This document shows, one piece after another, positions 44,551-52,455 of a stretch of DNA of 64,000 bases. The DNA lies in contig CABUHE010000001.1 in NCBI GenBank assembly GCA_902491375.1, positions 1 to 64,000 of the forward strand. Direction: 5' to 3'. The notes below the pieces were generated by a model. The model searched no databases, had not been told where the DNA came from, and saw nothing but the letters and a program-made list of their open reading frames with translations. The stretch comes from an uncultured Prevotella sp. GTDB lineage: Bacteria > Bacteroidota > Bacteroidia > Bacteroidales > Bacteroidaceae. Both the position numbers and the translations under genes were made by a program. Numbering within the stretch: the first letter of the stretch is position 1; each line of letters opens with the position of its first letter.

Positions 44551-46254
44551 ATGAGGATTTTTATATTGTTGATGTTTGCGCTGGTTCCGTTTGGACAGGT
44601 TTCAGCTACTACTCGTGCCGACTCTCTTTATAAGTGTCTTGATAAGGCTATTGCTGATTCAGGAATATACATTGCAAGATGTGAGAATGAGATACGGCGC
44701 ATCCGAATGATTTATGACAAGACCGGAAGTGCTGCCGGACGATATAAGGTTGCTCTTCAGTTGTATCAGGAATATAAGCCATACATGAACGACTCTGCCC
44801 TTGCGTGGCTCGGCAGGGCTACCGAGATAGCCCGTAAGCTGAACGACAGGGCCGGCGAGAACTACTGTCTTGCGCTGACGGCTTTCCAGTGTTCCAATAC
44901 CGGAATGTATACAGAGGCACAGGACATACTGGCCATGATTGATAAAACCGCGCTCACAAAAGACGGACTTGTGAACTATTACAGAGCCTGCAATCACCTT
45001 TACGGCGAGCTGGGTTATTACTGTAAGGTGGACTTTTTAAGGAAAAAGTATTTCGCGCTTGCCGATGTTTACGGAGACTCTCTGCTTGCGGTGTCGCCTG
45101 CTGAGAGCGATATCCGTCTGCAACTGCTTGAGACCAAGGCCTACGGTGAAGGCGATTATGACCGTGCGCTTTATTATAATGACATGAGAATGAGGCTGGC
45201 TGCCGGCGACAATCATAAACTGGCAATCATAGCTTTCTACCGTTATCTTGACTTCAAGATGCTCGGCAATGAAGACGAGTGGACTTACTGGCTCGCTACT
45301 TCGGCCCTTACTGACGTGCGCAACGCCGTAATGGACCAGGCGGCTCTTTGGGAACTGGCGAACTATCTGTATGCCGACGGCGACATAGAGCGTTCCTATC
45401 ATTATATCAACTTTGCGTCAGCGTGCGCCTCAAAGTTCAGCACAAGGCTCAGAAACCAGCAGATAACGCCTGTCATGCAGGTTATCGACAACATTTACCA
45501 GATGCAGAACCGGCGCGAGAACAGATACCTCAAACTGGCAATATCAGTGTCGGTAGTGTCGCTGCTTGTCGTGCTTGCGTTCCTGTTCTATCTTACCCGA
45601 CAGCGCCGGCGTCTTACTCAGGCGAAGGCGGAGCTTAGCCAGAAGAACTCACAGCTTACTGTTCTTAATACGGAGATGAAGAAAACTCTCGACAGTCTGG
45701 ATAACTCTAACCGCAGGCTTACGGCCACAGGCAATCATCTTAACGAGGCTGTGGCAAGCCTGGACGTGAGCAACCGTGTTAAGGAGAAGTACATAGGACT
45801 GTTCCTCCGGCAGTGTTCGTCATACATAGACCGCATGGACAGCATGCGCCGCGAGGTTTTGTCGTTGCTCAGGGTCAAGCGTTATGCCGAGCTTCACGAG
45901 CTTGTCAAGAACCACGATTTCCGTGACCGTGAGCAGGAAGAGCTTTTCGAGATATTCGACTCTACGTTCATACGCCTGTTCCCGACGTTTGTCGACGAGT
46001 TCAACATGCTGCTGAAGCCAGAGAATAGGATAGCTCTGTCAGATCAGTCGAAGCTCACCACGGGTATAAGAATCTTCGCCCTGATACGCCTCGGAATAGA
46101 CGACAGCTCGAAGATAGCCGAGTTTCTGCACTATTCGGTCAATACGATATACAACTACCGGGCTAAGATTAAGAATGGCGCAGCCGTAGACCGCGACGAG
46201 TTTGAAGACCTTGTAAAGGCCATAGGATTGCCTAAGGGCGTGGTTGAGCAGTAG
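44551..46254 (+). CDS. Membrane-spanning TPR/HTH regulator (DUF6377-like)
   Basis: A 567-residue protein with signal peptide (MRIFILLMFALVPFGQVSA), a periplasmic helical-repeat region of TPR type (about residues 30-320), one membrane helix (about 329-350, ISVSVVSLLVVLAFLFYL), a coiled coil (about 355-415) and a cytoplasmic domain. The cytoplasmic end has a LuxR-like helix-turn-helix (IAEFLHYSVNTIYNYRAKIK, about 522-541). No histidine kinase or receiver domain is present. This matches the Bacteroidales DUF6377 type of protein often placed beside PULs. It is probably the sensor and transcription factor for the glucan locus upstream; this is inference from position and architecture. Confidence 0.8.
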   Translation: MRIFILLMFALVPFGQVSATTRADSLYKCLDKAIADSGIYIARCENEIRRIRMIYDKTGSAAGRYKVALQLYQEYKPYMNDSALAWLGRATEIARKLNDRAGENYCLALTAFQCSNTGMYTEAQDILAMIDKTALTKDGLVNYYRACNHLYGELGYYCKVDFLRKKYFALADVYGDSLLAVSPAESDIRLQLLETKAYGEGDYDRALYYNDMRMRLAAGDNHKLAIIAFYRYLDFKMLGNEDEWTYWLATSALTDVRNAVMDQAALWELANYLYADGDIERSYHYINFASACASKFSTRLRNQQITPVMQVIDNIYQMQNRRENRYLKLAISVSVVSLLVVLAFLFYLTRQRRRLTQAKAELSQKNSQLTVLNTEMKKTLDSLDNSNRRLTATGNHLNEAVASLDVSNRVKEKYIGLFLRQCSSYIDRMDSMRREVLSLLRVKRYAELHELVKNHDFRDREQEELFEIFDSTFIRLFPTFVDEFNMLLKPENRIALSDQSKLTTGIRIFALIRLGIDDSSKIAEFLHYSVNTIYNYRAKIKNGAAVDRDEFEDLVKAIGLPKGVVEQ

Positions 46255-46331
46255 GGTGGAGTCTTATGTCGCAGCAGGCGTTAAGGCGCGTCATAGGCAA
46301 CTGAAACGGTTTTGATAATCAATAATCAGAT

Positions 46332-46868
46332 ATGAAGATATTAGTATTCTGTTCGGCTAACTCAGATATTGACGCCGGATATTTCAAAGCGACCGATGAA
46401 CTTGGCCGCTGGATTGGCTCACACGGCCATTCGCTCGTGTTCGGAGGATGCAATCTCGGACTTATGGAGTGTGTTGCTAAGGCCGTGCGCGAGGCAGGCG
46501 GCCTGACGATAGGAGTGGTTCCTTCGATAATAGAGCGCGGAGGCAAGGCGAGTCCGAATATGGACGTGTGCATACCTTGCGACAACCTGAGCGACCGCAA
46601 GGACCTTATGCTCGCACGTTGCGATGTGGCCGTGGCTCTGCCAGGCGGTCTGGGCACGCTCGACGAGGTGTTTACAATGGCGGCATCGGCCACAATCGGC
46701 TATCACCATAAGCCTGTAATCCTGCTCAATCTGAACGGTTTTTGGGACAAACTCATAGCTCTTCTCGACGACCTTCAGCAGAAAGGATTTGTCCGTGGAC
46801 ATTGGAGTGATATTATTAAGGTCGCTTCTGACGTTGCAGAAGCGGAGAGAATAATTGAAAATCTTTGA
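46332..46868 (+). CDS. LOG-family nucleotide phosphoribohydrolase
   Basis: A 178-residue LOG-family protein (TIGR00730), once named lysine decarboxylase-like. The signature blocks are GGCNLGLMECVAKA and LPGGLGTLDEVF (the PGGxGTxxE motif). Characterised members cleave the N-glycosidic bond of nucleoside 5'-monophosphates, including cytokinin precursors, releasing base and ribose 5-phosphate. The bacterial role is usually nucleotide turnover. It is transcribed rightward, 77 nt after the regulator gene, and ends at a strong bidirectional terminator. Confidence 0.9.
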   Translation: MKILVFCSANSDIDAGYFKATDELGRWIGSHGHSLVFGGCNLGLMECVAKAVREAGGLTIGVVPSIIERGGKASPNMDVCIPCDNLSDRKDLMLARCDVAVALPGGLGTLDEVFTMAASATIGYHHKPVILLNLNGFWDKLIALLDDLQQKGFVRGHWSDIIKVASDVAEAERIIENL

Positions 46869-46884
46869 TTTTACAATATAAGTA

Positions 46885-46911
46885 AAGCGGACGGCCTGGC
46901 CGTCCGCTTTT
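46885..46911. terminator. Bidirectional terminator
   Basis: AAAGCGGACGGCC and GGCCGTCCGCTTT are perfect 13-bp inverted arms with TTTTG after them. It lies between the convergent LOG and symporter genes. Confidence 0.9.
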
Positions 46912-46936
46912 GTTTTCCGTCATGCTGACGGCTGAT

Positions 46937-48139
46937 TTATTGGTTGTTTTTTACTTTCTGTTTGAATATCTTGTTTACCACTATGGCTACAGCTCCGTCG
47001 CCCGTTACGTTGCAGGCTGTACCGAAACTGTCCATCGCGATATACAGTGCAATCATCAAAGCCTGCTCCTGCTCGCCGAAACCGAGTACTGACGCCAGCG
47101 GTGCCAGTGCCGCCATGATAGACCCTCCGGGCACTCCCGGCGCGGCGACCATCATTATCGAGAGCAGCAGAATGAAGCCCGTGAAGAGCATCGGGTCGTG
47201 AGGCATTCCTTTGAGGATACATATTGTGAGTGCGCAGGCCGTGATTTTCATTACAGAACCTGACATGTGGATTGTTGCGCAGAGTGGAACGGTGAAGCCG
47301 GCCACGTCCTTGCTCACACCGTTAAGTTCTGTCTGTTTCAGTGTTACAGGTATTGTCGCGGCCGATGATGATGTTCCCAGTGCCGTGAAATACGCCGGCA
47401 GCATACGCCATAGCAGTTTCAGCGGATTGCGACGGGTAAGCATTCCGGCCACAGAGAACTGATAAAGAAGGATTACAATGTGGAGAATGAAGATTACAAC
47501 GATAATCTTTGCGAACACCGTCATTATCGAATAAGCCTGTCCGTTGGCTGTCATGTTGAGGAAAATACCGAAGATATAAGGCGGCAGAAGCGGAATTATG
47601 GCTTTGCTGATGACCTTGCTTATAATCTCCATAAGCTCGTCCGCACTCTTCTTCAGCACCTCTGACTTGCCGTAAGCGATGCCAAGTCCCATCATGAACG
47701 ACAGCACAAGAGCGCTCATTACGTCGAGGATTGGGGGAATCTTGATGGTGAAATACGGTTCGATGGCATTGTCTGCACCGCCTGTCGCGGCAGCAGTCAG
47801 CCCTTCGGTCATTGCCGGAAACAGCGCGCTTCCTGTGCCGTATGCCAGCAGTCCGCACAATACTGTGTCGGCATAGGCTATGCCCACCGTTGCAAGCAGC
47901 ATCTTTCCGGCAGCGTTGCCGATGCCTGCAATGGCAGGAGTAACCAGTCCTACGATTATGATTGGTATGAGAAAGCCCAGAAACTGGCTGAATATCGCGT
48001 TGAAAGTCATGAACGGCCGTATCCACGGTTCAGTGAATACGTTGCCCAGCAGCACGCCCAACGCAATGGCGACGATAATCCGGGGCAGCAGTCCAAAGCG
48101 TGTTTTTCTCATGTATCTCCAAGGTTTAGTAAGCAACAT
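46937..48139 (-). CDS. Sodium:dicarboxylate/amino-acid symporter (DAACS family)
   Basis: A 400-residue inner-membrane transporter of the GltP/DctA/SstT family. The substrate-binding hairpin ALGTSSSAATIPVTL (SSS motif of HP1) and the TM7 segment of the MSGSVMKITACAL type are visible, as are the conserved FTGFILLLSIMMVAAPGVPGG and the C-terminal DSFGTACNVTGDGAVAIVV block. It imports glutamate, aspartate, serine or a C4-dicarboxylate together with sodium; the exact solute is not clear. The first nine residues may not be translated, since a second ATG precedes MRKTRFGLLPR. Confidence 0.9.
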   Translation of the reverse strand: MLLTKPWRYMRKTRFGLLPRIIVAIALGVLLGNVFTEPWIRPFMTFNAIFSQFLGFLIPIIIVGLVTPAIAGIGNAAGKMLLATVGIAYADTVLCGLLAYGTGSALFPAMTEGLTAAATGGADNAIEPYFTIKIPPILDVMSALVLSFMMGLGIAYGKSEVLKKSADELMEIISKVISKAIIPLLPPYIFGIFLNMTANGQAYSIMTVFAKIIVVIFILHIVILLYQFSVAGMLTRRNPLKLLWRMLPAYFTALGTSSSAATIPVTLKQTELNGVSKDVAGFTVPLCATIHMSGSVMKITACALTICILKGMPHDPMLFTGFILLLSIMMVAAPGVPGGSIMAALAPLASVLGFGEQEQALMIALYIAMDSFGTACNVTGDGAVAIVVNKIFKQKVKNNQ

Positions 48140-48177
48140 GCAGGTCTGCTGACTGTAAAAAGCCGCAGACTTGCATG
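48137..48177 (-). terminator. Hairpin after flavoprotein gene
   Basis: CATGCAGGTCTGC and GCAGACTTGCATG pair over 13 bp with one mismatch around a loop of about 14 nt, 12 nt after the flavoprotein stop and directly before the symporter start. It likely reduces read-through between the two leftward genes. Confidence 0.6.
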
Positions 48178-48188
48178 CCGTAAGGTTA

Positions 48189-49382
48189 TTATCTGTCTTG
48201 CTTCAGTCTCTCGGCCATAGCGCGTCCGAGAGCCTCGCACTGTGCGAAAGAGTCCTCTTTAAGGCTCTGTTTCATCTCAACAGGAGTGCCGACAGGCTCA
48301 AACTTCAGTTTGGTTTCGTTCCAGTGAGCTATGCGCTCAACAGCTTTGCCTGCCCATGCGTAGCTTCCGAACCATCCGATATAGTGACGGTTCTTTATGT
48401 CTTTGTTAGCAATCTCGCTCAGCAATACTTCCATTTCGTGGTAAAGACCAGCGTTGTAGGTAGGTGCGCCGACGATAAGTGCGCGGTAACGGAATATGTC
48501 TCGCAGGATGTAAGAGTGATGAGTCTTGGACACGTTGTACATAACGATGTTCTTAATGCCTGCCTGGCTGGCTGCGCGGGCTATCACTTCAGCCATGCGT
48601 TCAGTGTTGCCGTACATCGTTCCGTAGCAGATTACGATGCCTTCCTCGGTCTCATAGCGGCTCAGACGGTCGTAGATGCCGATGACTTTATCTATATTCT
48701 CATGCCAGACGGGGCCGTGTGTAGAGCAGATGTAGTCGAGTTTCACTCCTTCGAGCTTCTTGAGAGCGTTCTGGACAGGTGTTCCGTATTTGCCGACGAT
48801 GTTCGAATAGTAGCGTACCATTTCCAACCAGAAGGTGTCGCAGTTGATTTCAGAGTCGATTATGCCGCCGTTGAGTGCGCCGAAGCAGCCGAACGCGTCG
48901 CCTGAGAACAGCACGTTGCTTGTCGTATCGAGCGTAACCATAGTCTCAGGCCAGTGAACCATAGGCGTAAGAACGAACTTCAGCTCATGGTGTCCGAGGT
49001 TAAGTGTAGAGCCGTTCTTCACCTCTACCTCGTCAGTTGTTATGCCGTAGAAGCCTTCAATCATGCCGAATGTCTTCTTGTTGGCCACGATTTTCACTTC
49101 AGGATAGTATTTGCGGATAATCTCGATGGCTCCGCTGTGGTCGGGTTCCATGTGGTTTATCACCAGATAGTCAATCTTTCTGTCGCCAAGAATCTCGCGT
49201 ATGTTCTTGAGGTATGGCATGAAGAAGTCGACCTCAACGGTGTCGATGAGACATACTTTATCGTCGTCGATGAGGTAAGAGTTGTAAGAAACTCCGTTTG
49301 GCAGCGGCCACAGGCCCTCGAAGAGTTCCTTGTTGCGGTCGTTAACGCCTACGTAATAGATTTTGTCAGTAATCTCAATCAT
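48189..49382 (-). CDS. FprA-family A-type flavoprotein (diiron NO/O2 reductase)
   Basis: A protein of about 397 residues, starting at ATG 49382 (MIEITDKIYYVGV). The N-terminal metallo-beta-lactamase-like domain carries the diiron ligands: HMEPDH near residue 80, a histidine in MVHWPETM, the aspartate in FSGDAFG and the histidine in STHGPVWH. The C-terminal flavodoxin domain starts at VICYGTMYGNTERM, with GAPTYNAGLY binding FMN. Such enzymes reduce O2 to water or NO to N2O in anaerobes, taking electrons from rubredoxin; in Bacteroidales they aid oxygen and nitrosative stress tolerance. It lies 25 nt downstream of the sugar-kinase gene, so the two may be co-transcribed. Confidence 0.93.
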   Translation of the reverse strand: MIEITDKIYYVGVNDRNKELFEGLWPLPNGVSYNSYLIDDDKVCLIDTVEVDFFMPYLKNIREILGDRKIDYLVINHMEPDHSGAIEIIRKYYPEVKIVANKKTFGMIEGFYGITTDEVEVKNGSTLNLGHHELKFVLTPMVHWPETMVTLDTTSNVLFSGDAFGCFGALNGGIIDSEINCDTFWLEMVRYYSNIVGKYGTPVQNALKKLEGVKLDYICSTHGPVWHENIDKVIGIYDRLSRYETEEGIVICYGTMYGNTERMAEVIARAASQAGIKNIVMYNVSKTHHSYILRDIFRYRALIVGAPTYNAGLYHEMEVLLSEIANKDIKNRHYIGWFGSYAWAGKAVERIAHWNETKLKFEPVGTPVEMKQSLKEDSFAQCEALGRAMAERLKQDR

Positions 49383-49407
49383 TATTGTCTTTATTTTGGT
49401 TGTTGTT

Positions 49408-50355
49408 TCATTCGCCTTTGCCAAGCTCCTCTTTCATCTTCTTTCCGAAGTCGGTGTCGATGGAGTTGCCTATGCTTTTACAGCAGTTTGCCGAAAAGGC
49501 AAGGGCGCAATTGATAATCTTGTCCCATTTCTCTTCGGTTATCGCGCCGTCGATGTCGTTGCGTGTAACGCCGTAGCGCACCAGTCCGTACACCAGTCCG
49601 GCGTTGAAGTTGTCGCCAGCGCCTATCGTGCTTACCGTGTCAGCGGCCGGCACGGGGTAGCTCTTTTTCAGTCCGCCGTCGCCGCGCAGCTCAACGGCGT
49701 TGGCTCCGTCGGTGTAGACGAACTTCTTGCAGTAGAACGATATTTCAGAGTTATACACCTTGTCGGGCGTGTCCATGTTGTACATCACGTTGAAGTCTTC
49801 GCGGCTTCCACGCACGATGTCGGCGTATTCAAAGTTCTCGAGGATGTTTGGGGTCAGCTTCATAACCTCGTCAGCGTGCGCCGCGCGGAAGTTCACGTCG
49901 TAGTAAATGATTGCTCCCTTGTCGCGTGCGGCGTTGAGCAGGGCTGCCACCTGCGGCCGAATTACTGGATTTACGGCATAGTAGGAGCCTATCATAACGA
50001 TGTCGTCGCGGTTTATTTCCGGCGTAACATAGTCGAGTCTGTCGTTCGGGTGGTCTTTGTAGAATATATATTCAGCGTCGTTCTTCTCGTTGAGAAACGC
50101 CAGCGATACGGGCGACTTGGTGCCCAGATAGGAATTAACGTTGGATGCGTCGACTCCGTTTTCTTTCAGAAAGTTCACTGTCTCCTTGCCGATACGGTCG
50201 TTGCCGACCTCGCTTACGAATGCCGCCGGCACTCCGGCGCGCCCCAGTGAAATCATGCCGTTGTAGACAGAACCGCCCGGTACGGCGCTCACGGGCTGTC
50301 CGTTTTTGAATATTATGTCGAGTACTGTTTCACCAATTCCAATAACTTTGCGCAT
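49408..50355 (-). CDS. PfkB-family carbohydrate kinase (fructokinase-like)
   Basis: A 315-residue sugar kinase of the ribokinase/PfkB family. The N-terminal block GIGETVLDIIFKNG with VPGGSVYNGMISLGRAG and the C-terminal anion-hole/catalytic motif TIGAGDNFNAGL (catalytic Asp in GAGD) are complete. It phosphorylates a sugar with ATP; the fructokinase branch is the closest guess. A consensus promoter is seen at 50390-50421. Confidence 0.9.
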   Translation of the reverse strand: MRKVIGIGETVLDIIFKNGQPVSAVPGGSVYNGMISLGRAGVPAAFVSEVGNDRIGKETVNFLKENGVDASNVNSYLGTKSPVSLAFLNEKNDAEYIFYKDHPNDRLDYVTPEINRDDIVMIGSYYAVNPVIRPQVAALLNAARDKGAIIYYDVNFRAAHADEVMKLTPNILENFEYADIVRGSREDFNVMYNMDTPDKVYNSEISFYCKKFVYTDGANAVELRGDGGLKKSYPVPAADTVSTIGAGDNFNAGLVYGLVRYGVTRNDIDGAITEEKWDKIINCALAFSANCCKSIGNSIDTDFGKKMKEELGKGE

Positions 50356-50389
50356 AGTCTTGCTATATTTATTAAGTCCTGATTGGGCG

Positions 50390-50421
50390 CAAAGATACTA
50401 AAAGGCTGGCGCAAAGCCAAA
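50390..50421 (-). promoter_or_regulatory. Consensus promoter of kinase-flavoprotein genes
   Basis: Read leftward: TTTG (50421-50418), 20 nt, TATCTTTG (50397-50390). This gives a leader of about 30 nt before the kinase ATG. Confidence 0.7.
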
Positions 50422-50541
50422 TAATTAAAACTTAGTTTTAAAAAATTTTTGTTTTGTCGGTTGGCATACCGTCTTATGAAAAGATACTAAAAATTTGTTT
50501 TTTTATGTGCTGAACGGTGTTATAAAGTCATGAAAATCATA

Positions 50542-50549
50542 TAATTTTG
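50542..50549 (+). promoter_or_regulatory. Probable -7 element of the M16 peptidase gene
   Basis: TAATTTTG fits TAnnTTTG and lies only 11 nt before the ATG at 50561, so the mRNA may have a very short leader. No TTTG is seen at the -33 distance. Confidence 0.45.
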
Positions 50550-50560
50550 CACCCTGGATT

Positions 50561-51790
50561 ATGAAATACAATACTCACACCTTAAGCAACGGGCTGCGCA
50601 TAATACACCTGGCGTCGGCGTCGCCCGTAGTATATTGCGGCTATGCTATCTGCGCCGGAACACGCGACGAGCTGCCGGGAGAGGAGGGACTTGCGCACTT
50701 CTGCGAGCATACAACCTTCAAAGGCACTGCACGCCGGCGCTCAATGCAGATACTGAACTGCCTTGAAAGCGTAGGCGGCGACCTGAACGCATTTACCAAC
50801 AAAGAGGACACAGTGTTTTATGCGGCCATACTGAGAGAACATCTGCCGCGTGCTGTCGACCTGCTTTCAGACATTGTGCTGCACAGCACATATCCGCAGG
50901 CGGAGCTTGACAAGGAAATCGAGGTGGTATGCGACGAGATTGAATGTTACAACGACTCGCCTTCAGAACTGATATACGACAAGTTTGAGAACATGATATT
51001 CGCCGGACATCCGCTCGGCCACAACATTCTCGGCACGTCGGAGAAGCTCCGCAGCTATACGCCTGACGACACTCTGCGCTTCACACGCAAGTTCTACCGC
51101 CCCGATAATGCCGTGTTCTTCGCCTCGGGCGACATCAGTTTCGACCGCCTTGTGCGCCTGCTCGAAAAGGCTACGGCTGGCTTCGCTCCGTGCGCTCCGC
51201 GTACAGAGAAGGGCAGGGAAACCACTGTTCCCGAATATAAACCATGCGAAGAGGTCGTAAACCGCGGCACGCATCAGGCTCACGTGATGATTGGCAACCG
51301 TGCGTATGACGTTCACGACCGTCGCCGCTTCACGCTTTATCTGATGAATAACATTCTTGGTGGCCCGGGTATGAATACCCGTCTGAACATCGCATTGAGA
51401 GAGAAACACGGACTGGTTTATACCGTCGACAGCTCAATGGTCAGCTATTCAGACACAGGACTGTGGTGTACTTACTTCGGCTGCGACCCGCACGACGTTA
51501 AGAAATGCCGCCGTCTGGTGGCTCATGAGCTTGACAGACTGGCCTCGAAACAGCTCTCGTCGACTGCTCTTGCTGCTGCGAAGCGTCAGATAAAGGGACA
51601 GATAGGAGTGGCATGCGACAACCGTGAGAACTTCGCTCTTGACTTCGGGCGCAGTTATCTGCATCACGGCATAGAGAAAGACGTTATACGTCTGATGGCG
51701 CGTGTTGATGAAGTTACGGCTGAGGACATGCAGGCTGTGGCTCAGGAGATATTCGATAAAGACAGACTTACGACGCTGATGTTTGTATAG
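50561..51790 (+). CDS. M16-family zinc metallopeptidase
   Basis: A 409-residue peptidase of the pitrilysin/MPP family. The inverted zinc motif HFCEH (His46, catalytic Glu49, His50) and the third ligand Glu126 in VVCDEIE lie 76 residues apart, as in pitrilysin. The second half repeats the fold but without a zinc site (GPGMNTRLNIALREKHGLVYTV). No signal peptide is visible, so it is cytoplasmic, where similar proteins process small peptides or cofactor precursors. Length fits the single-chain half-enzyme form that works as dimer. Confidence 0.92.
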   Translation: MKYNTHTLSNGLRIIHLASASPVVYCGYAICAGTRDELPGEEGLAHFCEHTTFKGTARRRSMQILNCLESVGGDLNAFTNKEDTVFYAAILREHLPRAVDLLSDIVLHSTYPQAELDKEIEVVCDEIECYNDSPSELIYDKFENMIFAGHPLGHNILGTSEKLRSYTPDDTLRFTRKFYRPDNAVFFASGDISFDRLVRLLEKATAGFAPCAPRTEKGRETTVPEYKPCEEVVNRGTHQAHVMIGNRAYDVHDRRRFTLYLMNNILGGPGMNTRLNIALREKHGLVYTVDSSMVSYSDTGLWCTYFGCDPHDVKKCRRLVAHELDRLASKQLSSTALAAAKRQIKGQIGVACDNRENFALDFGRSYLHHGIEKDVIRLMARVDEVTAEDMQAVAQEIFDKDRLTTLMFV

Positions 51791-51828
51791 TCTGAGTGTA
51801 GTTGTTAATCTGTTGATTATCAGTAGGT

Positions 51829-51916
51829 TTGCAAAAGAGCGTCTTTCGCATTGTGAAAGACGCTCTTTTGCGTTTTAATACATGCTCTTTTGCCGTCTGA
51901 AAGATGCTCTTTCGCA
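51829..51916. repeat. Quasi-palindrome repeat cluster I
   Basis: Four units, AAAAGAGCGTCTTTC, GAAAGACGCTCTTTT, TACATGCTCTTTT and GAAAGATGCTCTTTC, follow the M16 gene; units one and two are reverse complements. The stretch 51791-52455 contains only this cluster and the 88-bp array. Confidence 0.85.
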
Positions 51917-51974
51917 GAATGGTTGTTTTGCGTTCGCTGTGATAGCCGTGTCCATGCGTTTTTTTCTATGTATT

Positions 51975-52450
51975 ATTTTGCATTTCACTCAACTTGCACT
52001 GTCTCTTGATAAGATAGGCTGCGTCTCGGCAATAAAAATAAAAGCTCGTTTCTCTCGCTTTTATTTTGCATTTCACTCAACTTGCACTATCTTTGAATAA
52101 GATAGGCTGCGTCTCGGCAATAAAAATAAAAGCTCGTTTCTCTTGCTTTTATTTTGTATTTCTCTCAACTTGCACTATCTTTTGATAAGATAGGCTGCGT
52201 TTCGGCAATAAAAATAAAAACTCGTTTCTCTCGCTTTTATTTTGTATTTCTCTCAACTTGCACTATCTTTTGATAAGATAGGCTGCGTTTCGGCAATAAA
52301 AATAAAAACTCGTTTCTCTCGCTTTTATTTTGTATTTCTCTCAACTTGCACTATCTTTTGATAAGATAGGCTGCGTTTCGGCAATAAAAATAAAAACTCG
52401 TTTCTCTCGCTTTTATTTTGTATTTCTCTCAACTTGCACTATCTTTGCAA
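51975..52450 (+). repeat. 88-bp tandem promoter repeat array
   Basis: Units begin at 51975, 52063, 52151, 52239, 52327 and 52415: five full 88-bp copies and a sixth truncated after about 36 nt. Each carries ATTTTG (-33), 19 nt, TATCTTT(T)G (-7; degenerate in copy one), a small dyad CTATCTT-TTGAT-AAGATAG over the -7 element, and an inverted repeat AAAATAAAAGC/GCTTTTATTTT. Copies three to five are almost identical, which indicates recent expansion. The last copy drives the gene at 52456. Confidence 0.9.
52417..52447 (+). promoter_or_regulatory. Terminal promoter copy of the 88-bp array
   Basis: TTTG (52417-52420), 19 nt, TATCTTTG (52440-52447) is the best consensus match in the array. The ATG at 52456 is only 8 nt further, so transcription would start within a few bases of the start codon, giving a nearly leaderless mRNA. 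Confidence 0.75.
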
Positions 52451-52455
52451 ATTGT

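Noticed and set aside
46332..46868. Lysine decarboxylase annotation for the LOG protein
   Set aside because: The PGGxGTxxE motif marks the LOG nucleotide phosphoribohydrolase family; the older decarboxylase name is not supported by activity in characterised members.
52330..52455. A 42-residue N-terminal extension of the Gate-domain protein
   Set aside because: The extension is translated from the last promoter repeat, and a consensus promoter starts transcription just before ATG 52456.
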